In this document: in pieces, positions 6,204 through 12,824 of the stretch
How the letters are laid out: every line of letters starts with the position of its first letter
Position numbering within the stretch: the stretch's first letter is position 1
Assembly: GCF_000719555.1 (NCBI RefSeq)
Contig: NZ_JOGX01000106.1
Location: 1-12,824 of the forward strand
Direction: 5' to 3'
DNA length: 12,824 bases
From: Streptomyces sp. NRRL F-5727
Lineage (GTDB): Bacteria > Actinomycetota > Actinomycetes > Streptomycetales > Streptomycetaceae
Position numbers and translations under genes: made by a program
Notes under the pieces: generated by a model
The model's input: only the letters and a program-made list of their open reading frames with translations
Database searches by the model: none
Told to the model about the DNA's origin: nothing

Positions 6204-8174
6204 ATGACGCGTTCCCGTACGGCCCTGGCCTCCGCCGTGGCGCTGCTGGCCGCCCTCGCCCCCATCACCGCGACCCCGGCCGCCGCCGGCACCCCGGCCC
6301 CCGCCGCCCCCGCCGTGCTCACCGTCGCCGACCCCGGCTTCGAACAGGGCGGCGCGGGATGGGAGTTCACCTCCGGCACGGGGACCGCGGTCAACTACCC
6401 GCACGCCGGCTCCCGGCTCGCGTACCTCGACGCGGGCGCGGGCCGGAAGGTCTCCCAGACGGTGACCGCCACCGGCCGGGGCGCGTACGTCGTCTCCGCC
6501 TGGATCGCCACGGGCGGTCCCGGCGGCCGGTACGTGCTCCGGGTCAACGGCTCCCCCGCCGCCGCCCTCGACCTGCCCGCCGCGGCGAACTACCGCCGCC
6601 ACACGCTCGGTCCGGTCGCCCTCGCCCCCGGCGACCGGCTCGAGATCGCCTTCGAGTCCGGCGAGGGGTGGGTCAACGCCGACGACGTGATGGTCTCCCC
6701 CGCCGCGGCCGCGCCCCGGGTCACCTCCAGCGACCCCGAGGCCACCGCGATGTTCGCCTGGGCCGCGGCCAAGGCGAACAGCTGGGTCCACCTCCCCGGC
6801 ACCGAGGGCCCGCTGAACGCCGACGAACGGCAGACCGGCGGCACCGGCACCGGCGTCTACGCCCCCTCCTACTGGGCCGGCTACGCCAACCGCAGCGGCT
6901 ACTACTCCCGCGACATGGCCCACCAGCTGTCCGGCGCCGCCACCCTCGGCCTGCACGCCGAGAACAAGGCGATGCTCCGGGCCTTCGCCGCCTCCGCCAC
7001 CGCCGAGCACGCCTACTACCCGGTGTGGGCGCTCAACTTCGACAACCGCACCTACCTGTCCATCGACTACCGCCGCCCCGACCTCTTCGTCCGCGAGGTC
7101 CCCGCCGTCTTCGAGCTGGTCCAGAAGGCCGAGGAGGCGTACCGCTGGACCGGCGACCGGAGCTACCTCGACGACCCGGCGCTGTGGGAGTTCTACCGGC
7201 ACGCCACCGAGGAGTTCGTCGCCCTGCACGACGGGCGGAAGGACAACGGCGACCGGGTGCGGGTCGCCGAGGGCACCGGCCGGGGCATCTTCCAGGGCGT
7301 GGCCAGCTACAACGAGCAGAGCGACGAGCCGCTGGCCGAGGCCGGCGACGCCATCGGCTCCCAGTACCAGGCGTACCTGGCGATGTCCTCCCTCGCCCGC
7401 GCCAAGGGCGACGGGGCCCTCGCCGCCGACTTCGCCCGCCGCGCCCGCGACCTCAAGCGGTACTTCAACTCCGAGTGGAGCGGCACCGGTTCGGGCGCCG
7501 ACATGGTCCGGGGCTACACCACGGACGGGCAGCCGCTGACCGGCTGGGGCAAGGAGAACAGCTGGTTCATGCCGATGAAGGGGATCGTCGACCCGGGCGC
7601 CCGGCGCGAGGCGTACCTCGACCACATCGAGGCGGAGACGGCGGGCGCGGGCCGCCCCGACAACATCGAGGCCCTCACCTACCTCCCCGACACCTTCCTC
7701 GCCAACGGGCGCCCGGACACCGCCTGGGCGTGGATGCGGCACATCTACGCCCAGAAGGACGTGCAGCACGTCAACAGCCGCCAGGGCACCAACGGCGACT
7801 ACCCGGAGGTGTCCTTCACCCTGGTCGGCCAGACCGTGCAGGGCCTGCTGGGCGTCACGCCCGACGCCCCCGCCCGCGCGCTCGCCACCGGGTCACGGCT
7901 GCCGTCGGGCATGGAGTGGCTGGCCGTCGAGGACCTGCGGATCGGCGACTCCACGTTCGCCCTCCGGCACGACGGCGCCCTCCGCTCCACCCTCACCCAC
8001 GCCGCGGGCACGGCCCCGTACACCTGGGAGGCCCGCTTCCCCGGCGCCGGACGCGCGGTCACGGTGGACGGCACGGCCCACCCGGCCACGACGGAGGTCC
8101 TCGACGGGACGGCGTACACGGTGGTGCGGGTGAAGGTCGCCCCCGGCCGCACGGTCACGGCCGAGGCCCGATGA
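6204..8174 (+). CDS. Secreted six-hairpin glycosidase-like protein with N-terminal CBM-like domain
   Basis: 656-residue exported protein. Residues 1-28 form a Sec signal peptide (MTRSR, hydrophobic core, cleavage probably after TPAAA). Residues about 37-168 look like a carbohydrate-binding beta-sandwich of the CBM4/9 style (DPGFEQGGAGWEF; ESGEGWVNADDVMV). Residues about 175-550 resemble an (alpha/alpha)6-barrel glycosidase, with the RD-containing SGYYSRDMAHQ (231-241), YNEQSDEPLAEAGD (369-382), GKENSWFMPMKG (449-460) and YPEVSFTLVGQTVQG (533-547). A beta C-terminal segment (about 560-650) carries DSTFALRHDG. I cannot assign a GH family or name its substrate. Candidate catalytic acids are D237, E378, D382 and E535. 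GGGAG 6 nt upstream supports ATG 6204; the in-frame extension to 6156 lies before the predicted transcription start. It is divergent from, and probably co-regulated with, the importer operon, so it may liberate the imported sugars outside the cell. Confidence 0.85.
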   Translation: MTRSRTALASAVALLAALAPITATPAAAGTPAPAAPAVLTVADPGFEQGGAGWEFTSGTGTAVNYPHAGSRLAYLDAGAGRKVSQTVTATGRGAYVVSAWIATGGPGGRYVLRVNGSPAAALDLPAAANYRRHTLGPVALAPGDRLEIAFESGEGWVNADDVMVSPAAAAPRVTSSDPEATAMFAWAAAKANSWVHLPGTEGPLNADERQTGGTGTGVYAPSYWAGYANRSGYYSRDMAHQLSGAATLGLHAENKAMLRAFAASATAEHAYYPVWALNFDNRTYLSIDYRRPDLFVREVPAVFELVQKAEEAYRWTGDRSYLDDPALWEFYRHATEEFVALHDGRKDNGDRVRVAEGTGRGIFQGVASYNEQSDEPLAEAGDAIGSQYQAYLAMSSLARAKGDGALAADFARRARDLKRYFNSEWSGTGSGADMVRGYTTDGQPLTGWGKENSWFMPMKGIVDPGARREAYLDHIEAETAGAGRPDNIEALTYLPDTFLANGRPDTAWAWMRHIYAQKDVQHVNSRQGTNGDYPEVSFTLVGQTVQGLLGVTPDAPARALATGSRLPSGMEWLAVEDLRIGDSTFALRHDGALRSTLTHAAGTAPYTWEARFPGAGRAVTVDGTAHPATTEVLDGTAYTVVRVKVAPGRTVTAEAR

Positions 8175-9355
8175 ACACGCAGGGTACGAAGGCCCCGGAG
8201 GATACGGGCTCCGCCCCGCCGGCGCCCGGGATCTTCCCCGCCGGCGCGGAGCTCTTCCGGCTCGACGCGCGGGTGGCCCACCTCAATCACGGCTCCTTCG
8301 GCGCCGTCCCGGTCCCGGTGGCCCGGGCGCAGCGGCGGATCGCCGCCGAGGCCGCCGCCGATCCGGACGCGTTCTTCCTCGGCGCCCCGGACCGGCTGGC
8401 CGCCGCCCGGACCCGGATCGCCCACCGGCTCGGCGCCGACCCGCGGGGCCTGGCCCTCGTCACGAACGCCACCGAGGCCGCGCACCTCGCGCTGGCCGCG
8501 CTGCGGCTCGCCCCGGACGACGAGGTGCTGGTCACCGACCACGGCTACGGCACGGTCGTCGCGGCCGCCGCCCGCCGGGCCCGGACCGTCACCGTGCGGC
8601 TCGACCCGGCGCTGCCCGACGAGGAGGCGGTCCGCCGGACGGTCCTCGCCGCGCTGACCCCGCGCACGAAGGTGGCGCTGCTCGACCAGATCAGCTCGCC
8701 GACGGCCCGGATCGTCGCCGGACCGGCTCTGCTCGAGGAGCTGGCCGCGCGCGGGGTGACGACGGTCGTGGACGGGGCGCACGCGCCCGGGATGCTGGCC
8801 GACCCGCTCGGCGGACGGCCGGACGTGTGGTTCGGCAACCTCCACAAGTGGGGGTACGCGCCGCCGGGCAGCGCCGTCCTCGCGGTCGCCCCCGCGCTGC
8901 GGGACCGGGTGCCCGCGCCGGTGCCGTCCTGGGAGGACCACCGGGGCTACCCCCGCTCGGTCGAGTACCGCGCGACCGCCGACTACACCGGTCCGCTCGC
9001 CGCGCCCGAGGGCCTGGACCTGCTCGCGGAGCTCGGCGCCGGAGCCGTACGGGAGCACAACAGCGCCCTCGCGGCGTACGGCTGCGAGCTGCTGGCCGGG
9101 CTGCCGGGGGTGACGCCGCTGCCGTCCGACGCGCGGCTCGCGATGCGCTCGCTCCGGCTGCCGGAACGGTTCGCCCGGACCCGGCCCGAGGCGGACGCGC
9201 TGCGCGAGGAGATCATGGCCCGGCTCGGCTGCCGGGTGCTGGTCTGGCCCTGGGAGGGCGGCGGCGGGATCCGGATCAGCGGACAGATCTACAACCGGCC
9301 GGCCGAGTACGAACGCCTCACGCGCGGAGTGCGCTCCCTGCTGGACGGCCGCTGA
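8171..9355 (+). CDS. PLP-dependent class V aminotransferase family protein (isopenicillin-N epimerase-like)
   Basis: 394-residue fold-type I PLP enzyme. Recognisable parts: NHGSFG (39-44) near the N-terminus; TNATEA (98-103) for phosphate contact; DQISSPTARI (172-181); VVDGAHAPGM (199-208), where D201 should bind the pyridine nitrogen; and NLHKWGYAP (223-231), with K226 as the Schiff-base lysine. The C-terminal domain ends with RISGQIYNRPAEY, typical of the CefD-like branch. No signal peptide, so cytoplasmic. ATG 8171 overlaps the TGA of the hydrolase gene (ATGA), with GAGG 4 nt upstream, implying coupled translation. The true reaction (transamination, epimerisation, desulfuration or beta-elimination) cannot be told from sequence. 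The name isopenicillin-N epimerase is often applied to this branch without biochemistry, and no beta-lactam genes are present here. Its last 38 nt overlap the convergent MptB-type gene. Confidence 0.88.
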   Translation: MNTQGTKAPEDTGSAPPAPGIFPAGAELFRLDARVAHLNHGSFGAVPVPVARAQRRIAAEAAADPDAFFLGAPDRLAAARTRIAHRLGADPRGLALVTNATEAAHLALAALRLAPDDEVLVTDHGYGTVVAAAARRARTVTVRLDPALPDEEAVRRTVLAALTPRTKVALLDQISSPTARIVAGPALLEELAARGVTTVVDGAHAPGMLADPLGGRPDVWFGNLHKWGYAPPGSAVLAVAPALRDRVPAPVPSWEDHRGYPRSVEYRATADYTGPLAAPEGLDLLAELGAGAVREHNSALAAYGCELLAGLPGVTPLPSDARLAMRSLRLPERFARTRPEADALREEIMARLGCRVLVWPWEGGGGIRISGQIYNRPAEYERLTRGVRSLLDGR

Positions 9356-10727
9356 GCCCGCCGGCTCCGGCGGGCCACCGGTCCCGCCGGAGCCACACCG
9401 CGCCGAGCGCGAGGACGACGCCGGCGGCGGCGAAGCCGTACCAGGGGGTGTGGCCGGCGGGCTGCGTCTCGTACACGAGGGCGGCCGAGACCACGGCGAG
9501 GAGCTGCCCGGCCCGGCTGTGCCAGGCGACGGCCGCGACGGCGACCGTGCCCCACAGCAGGTACCAGGGCTGCACCATGGGCGAGAGCACGACCAGGGCC
9601 ACCAGCGCGTAGCCGAGCCCGAGGACCGGGTCGACGCGCCCCCGGTAGGCCCGCCACGCCAGCAGGCAGACGATCACGGCGGCGGCGAGCAGGCCCAGCT
9701 TCTGCACCACGGCCTTGACCGGCTCGGGGTCGTCCGCGACCAGCGTGCCCAGGGCGAGACCGAGGTCGCTGGTGAGGGAGAGCGGGGTGTGGATGGCCCC
9801 GGCGACGGACTGCGTCCGCAGCCAGCCGAAGCCGGTCCCGGCGAGCAGGCTCGCCCCCGCGGCCACCGCCCCGGCGACGGCCGGGGGCAGGACCAGCCCC
9901 TTCAGGAGCCCGTCCCGGCGGGCGACGATCACCGCGACGAAGAGGAGCGCGACGGCCGCCGGCGACTTCACCATCACGGCGCAGCCGACGAGCACGCTGC
10001 CCAGGACCCACCGCCCGCGCACGGCGAGCAGCACCCCGCCGAGCATCAGCCCGGCCATCAGCCCGTCGTTGTGCAGGCCGCCGACGACGTGGACGAGCAG
10101 CAGCGGGTTGAGGACCGCGAGCCAGAGCGCCCCGTCGCCCTTCCCGAAGCCGCGCACCGCCCACACGAGCAGCGCGACCGCCGCGACGGCGAGCAGCCGC
10201 AGCAGCAGCACCGCGGGGACGACGGCCCCGCCGGTGAGCTTCACGACGGCCTCGGCGAGCAGCAGGAAGACGGGACCGTACGGGGCGGGGGTGTCGGTCC
10301 AGTTCCCGCCGACGCTCGCCGCCGCGTCGGCCCCGAGCTCCCCGGGGCCGAGCACCGAGGGCCCGGCGCCGTAGACGTCGTACCCCTCCAGGACCATCGC
10401 GCCCTGCGCGACGTAGCTGTACACGTCGGCGCTGTGCAGCGGCGGGGCGAGCAGCAGCGGCGCGCCCCAGGCGGCGAGCGTCCCGAGCGCGCCGCCGGCG
10501 GCGCCGCGCGCGAGCAGCACGCCGTAACGCCACCAGGCGGCGACGAGCACGGTCAGCCCGAGGGCGGCGAGCACGGCCCCGGCGGTCTCGGTCGCGGAGC
10601 CGCGCGGCGCCCACAGGGCCCCGCCGCCGACCACGGGCAGCGCCCCCGCCGCGTACCCGCCGACGGTCACGGCGAGCGCTCCGCCCGCCCCGAGCCACCG
10701 GCATCCGGAACCACTCACCACCCACAT
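9318..10727 (-). CDS. mptB: GT-C polyprenol-phosphomannose mannosyltransferase, MptB-like membrane protein
   Basis: 469-residue integral membrane protein with about 11-13 hydrophobic spans, matching the actinobacterial MptB group. That group transfers mannose from polyprenyl-phosphate-mannose to growing alpha-1,6-mannan on the outer face of the membrane. The diagnostic segment PPLHSADVYSYVAQG (95-109) carries the loop aspartate D101 expected in GT-C enzymes. Also typical are PAPYGPVF (147-154), the GLHNDGLM motif (217-224) and SPMVQPWYLLWG (382-393). ATG 10727 lies 11 nt after the stop of the deacetylase-GT2 gene, giving an operon; a weak AGGTAGG precedes it at longer than usual distance. Other starts (TTG 10736) are possible. 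The 3' end runs 38 nt into the convergent aminotransferase gene and contains two overlapping hairpins. The symbol is by family resemblance; Streptomyces members may build other mannosylated glycans than mycobacterial lipomannan. Confidence 0.78.
   Translation of the reverse strand: MWVVSGSGCRWLGAGGALAVTVGGYAAGALPVVGGGALWAPRGSATETAGAVLAALGLTVLVAAWWRYGVLLARGAAGGALGTLAAWGAPLLLAPPLHSADVYSYVAQGAMVLEGYDVYGAGPSVLGPGELGADAAASVGGNWTDTPAPYGPVFLLLAEAVVKLTGGAVVPAVLLLRLLAVAAVALLVWAVRGFGKGDGALWLAVLNPLLLVHVVGGLHNDGLMAGLMLGGVLLAVRGRWVLGSVLVGCAVMVKSPAAVALLFVAVIVARRDGLLKGLVLPPAVAGAVAAGASLLAGTGFGWLRTQSVAGAIHTPLSLTSDLGLALGTLVADDPEPVKAVVQKLGLLAAAVIVCLLAWRAYRGRVDPVLGLGYALVALVVLSPMVQPWYLLWGTVAVAAVAWHSRAGQLLAVVSAALVYETQPAGHTPWYGFAAAGVVLALGAVWLRRDRWPAGAGGLSGRPAGSALRA
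9356..9394. terminator. Overlapping alternative hairpins at the convergent gene ends
   Basis: GCCCGCCGG (9356-9364) pairs perfectly with CCGGCGGGC (9367-9375), starting on the base after the aminotransferase stop. A second perfect 12-bp stem, GGCTCCGGCGGG (9363-9374) with CCCGCCGGAGCC (9383-9394) and an 8-nt loop, shares the middle arm, so the two exclude one another. No T-run follows, as is common for streptomycete terminators. It likely ends the plus-strand transcript. It lies wholly inside the coding sequence for the C-terminus of the MptB-like protein. Confidence 0.55.
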
Positions 10728-10738
10728 GGGCAGCAAAC

Positions 10739-12824
10739 CTACCTGGCCGCCGGCTGCTCCCCGACGGCCGTGCGGTCCAGGGTCGCGGTCGCCGTGCCGG
10801 TGCGCTGCATCCGGTGCCAGCGCAGCCGGCTGCCGAGCAGGGCGGTGACCACCGACTGCACCACGACCAGGTACATCAGCTGCCGGTAGACCACGATCTG
10901 GAGCGGCAGCGTCCAGATCGGCTCGAACCGTTCCTTGTCCAGCCGCAGGGCGTAGACGGCGGTGCCGACCTGGACGGCGGTGAAGCCGAGCCAGACGCCG
11001 AGGGCCTGGCCGACGTCCTGGAAGAGCAGGCCGTAGACCGCGAAGACGTCGACGAGGGGGGCGAGGAGCGGCAGGACGGTCTGGAAGAGCAGCAGGTAGA
11101 GCAGGCCACGGCGGCCGAGCTTGCCGGACTGGCCGCCCTCGATGACGGCCCTGCGGTGCTTCCACATCGCCTGGAGGGTGCCGTAGCACCAGCGGTAGCG
11201 CTGCTTCCAGAGCTGCCGGACGGTGGCGGGCGCCTCGGTCCAGGCGATGGCCGACTCCTCGTAGACGACCCGCCAGCCGTCGCGGCAGAGCGCCATCGTG
11301 AGGTCGGTGTCCTCGGCGAGGGTGTCCTCGCTGACCCCGCCGACGCGGGCCAGGGCCTCCCGCCGGAAGGCGCCGATGGCGCCGGGGACGGTGGGCATGC
11401 ACTCCAGGACGTCGTACATGCGCCGGTCGAGGTTGAAGCCGATCACGTACTCCAGGTGCTGCCACCGGCCGAGGACGCCGTCCCGGTTGCCGACCTTGGT
11501 GTTGCCGCTGACGGCGCCCACCCGGGGGTCGGCGAGCGGCTGGACGAGGCGGCGGACGGCGTCCGGCTCGAAGACGGTGTCGCCGTCGATCATCACGACG
11601 ATGTCGTGGTGGGCCCAGGCCAGGCCGGTGTTCAGTGCCGCCGCCTTCCCGGCGTTCGGCTGGCGGATCACCATCACCCGCGGGTCGTCGACGGAGTCGG
11701 CGATCTCGAAGGTGCGGTCGGAGGAGCCGTCGTCGATGACGACGACCTGGACGGCCTCGTGGGTGGAGGCGAGCAGCGACCGCACGGTCGCCTCGATGCC
11801 CGCCTCCTCGTTGTAGGCGGGGACCAGGATGGAGACCGGCCCGGTCACCGGGGGCAGCCGCGGCGCGCCCCGCCTCCGCTTGGCCCGGGTGCGGCGCACG
11901 TGGACCCGGGCGACGCCGATGAGCAGCACCAGCCGGACGGCGGTGATGGCGCCGGCGACGACGAGGAGTCCGGTCATGGCGTCCACGAAGCCCCGGGACA
12001 GGCCCTGGGCCTGGACGACGGCGGCGCCCTTCCACTCGGCGAGCACCGACACCGGGTAGGTGGTGTCGCTCATGGAGAGGGCCTGGCCGACGGTGGTGTG
12101 GCGGGTGGTGCCGGCGGCGGCGAGCAGCTTCTCGGTCTCGTCGACGGCCTGTGCCGTGCCGGTGAGCTGGAGGACGGACTTCCCGTCCGCGCCGACCACG
12201 ACGTATCCGGCTGTGGCCGCCCGGCGGGCGGCCTCCCACTGGCCGGCGCAGAAGGCGGCCGGGGCGGCCGTGTGCGGCAGCCGCAGCAGCCGGGTGCCGA
12301 GGCCGGCGGTGCCGGCGAGGGTGTTCTGGGCGAGCGAGAGCTCCAGGTCGGCGCGGACCGGGGTGACCTGTGCCAGGTCGACGTCGGTGTACGTGTGGGA
12401 GCCCAGCTCGTGCCCGTCGGCGACGATCCGGCGGACGAGCTCGGGGTGGGCGGCGGCGTCGGCCCCGGAGAGGAAGAAGGTCGCCTTGGCGTCCCGCGCG
12501 TCGAGGACGTCGAGGAGGCGGGGCGTCCAGTCGGGGCTGGGCCCGCCGTCGTAGGTGAGGGCCACGGTCCCGGCGGCCGGGGTGGCGCTGCGGACGGCGC
12601 CGGTGGCGTCGACCTGGAGCACCGGCCCGGCGTCCCGGGCCTCGGGCGCGGCGGGGCAGGAGCCGGGGGCGGCGGGCTCGGTGGCGGCGATCTCGTGCCG
12701 CCCGTACCCGGCGAAGACGAGCGCGGTCGCGGCGACGAGCAGCGTCAGACAGAGCAGCACCCAGTGGGCGCGCGGATCGCGGCGCAGCGCGTGTCGGGAG
12801 CGGGGGGAGGCGGGGGCCGGGGGC
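10739..12824 (-). CDS. NodB deacetylase-like / GT2 glycosyltransferase fusion (5' end outside window)
   Basis: Partial: the frame is open to the window edge. Before the GTG at 12760 it reads about 21 more residues ending RSRHALRRDPRAHW, a plausible cytoplasmic tail, so the true start is probably upstream. Numbering from 12760: membrane span 1-20; extracellular NodB-like domain about 64-225; span about 258-285; cytoplasmic GT2 domain about 307-540; 4-5 C-terminal spans about 552-645. GT2 motifs are complete for a processive synthase: PAYNEE (314-319), DD at 343-344, DGD (392-394), EDTD (483-486) and QRYRW (520-524). The NodB part keeps the fold signature but reads TYDGGP (69-74) instead of TFDDGP and SHTYTD (121-126) instead of SHTxTH, losing two of three usual metal ligands. 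Deacetylase activity is therefore doubtful. It likely polymerises an envelope or extracellular polysaccharide. The MptB-like gene follows 11 nt later. Confidence 0.88.
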   Translation of the reverse strand, partial: PPAPASPRSRHALRRDPRAHWVLLCLTLLVAATALVFAGYGRHEIAATEPAAPGSCPAAPEARDAGPVLQVDATGAVRSATPAAGTVALTYDGGPSPDWTPRLLDVLDARDAKATFFLSGADAAAHPELVRRIVADGHELGSHTYTDVDLAQVTPVRADLELSLAQNTLAGTAGLGTRLLRLPHTAAPAAFCAGQWEAARRAATAGYVVVGADGKSVLQLTGTAQAVDETEKLLAAAGTTRHTTVGQALSMSDTTYPVSVLAEWKGAAVVQAQGLSRGFVDAMTGLLVVAGAITAVRLVLLIGVARVHVRRTRAKRRRGAPRLPPVTGPVSILVPAYNEEAGIEATVRSLLASTHEAVQVVVIDDGSSDRTFEIADSVDDPRVMVIRQPNAGKAAALNTGLAWAHHDIVVMIDGDTVFEPDAVRRLVQPLADPRVGAVSGNTKVGNRDGVLGRWQHLEYVIGFNLDRRMYDVLECMPTVPGAIGAFRREALARVGGVSEDTLAEDTDLTMALCRDGWRVVYEESAIAWTEAPATVRQLWKQRYRWCYGTLQAMWKHRRAVIEGGQSGKLGRRGLLYLLLFQTVLPLLAPLVDVFAVYGLLFQDVGQALGVWLGFTAVQVGTAVYALRLDKERFEPIWTLPLQIVVYRQLMYLVVVQSVVTALLGSRLRWHRMQRTGTATATLDRTAVGEQPAAR

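Noticed and set aside
6159..7769. 536-codon minus-strand frame opposite the secreted hydrolase
   Set aside because: Composition (Gly, Val, Glu, Arg) is that of an antisense shadow of GC-rich coding DNA; no recognisable domain, and the plus-strand protein has clear signal peptide and domain structure.
4868..9355. Single 1495-codon plus-strand open frame spanning the divergent promoter
   Set aside because: Its first part is a glycine/valine/glutamate-rich shadow of the minus-strand binding-protein gene and its middle an arginine/proline shadow of the hydrolase; only the part from 8171 is a real gene (the aminotransferase).
9318..12239. Apparent 973-codon fusion of a GT2-region protein with the MptB-like protein
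   Set aside because: The part upstream of 10727 is in a different frame from the real deacetylase-GT2 gene and is arginine/proline-rich noise; the real GT2 gene stops at 10739 and the MptB-like gene starts separately.

Overview
The window is very GC-rich DNA with strong G/C third-position bias, 4-nt ATGA/GTGA start-stop overlaps and a TTGnnn-N17-TAGnnT promoter. Its gene content is a LacI regulator, an ABC sugar importer without its own ATPase, Sec/Tat-exported proteins and a deacetylase-GT2 fusion. Together these point to Streptomyces or a close actinomycete relative. No rRNA, tRNA, CRISPR array, transposase or phage gene is visible, and no gene-free stretch exceeds 300 bases.

Region 1 (10-120) is one almost uninterrupted 53-pair palindrome just beyond the leftmost gene. 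Region 2 (144-6046, minus strand) is a tightly coupled carbohydrate-uptake operon. Read from its promoter it encodes a Tat-type lipoprotein substrate-binding protein, a MalF-type permease, a MalG-type permease, a GH36-like alpha-galactosidase without a signal peptide, and a LacI-family repressor as the last gene. Region 3 (6047-6203) is a compact divergent promoter. Both promoters use the same -35 hexamer TTGCAA inside an inverted pair of CATTGCAA boxes, and the minus-strand mRNA is probably leaderless.

Region 4 (6204-9355, plus strand) holds a secreted protein with a CBM-like beta-sandwich followed by an (alpha/alpha)6 six-hairpin glycosidase-like domain whose family I cannot name. A PLP-dependent class V aminotransferase/epimerase-like gene overlaps its stop codon. 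Region 5 (9318-12824, minus strand) is a separate envelope-glycan pair: a membrane protein fusing a degenerate NodB deacetylase domain to a processive GT2 (5' end outside the window), and 11 nt later a multi-membrane-span GT-C mannosyltransferase of the MptB type. The MptB gene ends convergently, with a 38-nt overlap into the aminotransferase gene.

Inferred logic: the secreted enzyme attacks a polymer or glycoconjugate outside the cell. The binding protein and permeases, probably powered by a shared ATPase encoded elsewhere (MsiK in characterised Streptomyces), import the oligosaccharides. The GH36 enzyme removes alpha-galactosyl or related residues inside, and the LacI protein controls both arms through the shared promoter. 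The substrate, the chemistry of the secreted enzyme and the aminotransferase's role are not determined by sequence alone. The most unusual items are the giant hairpin with strand-biased G-U pairs, the unassigned secreted hydrolase, and the NodB domain that has lost its metal ligands.
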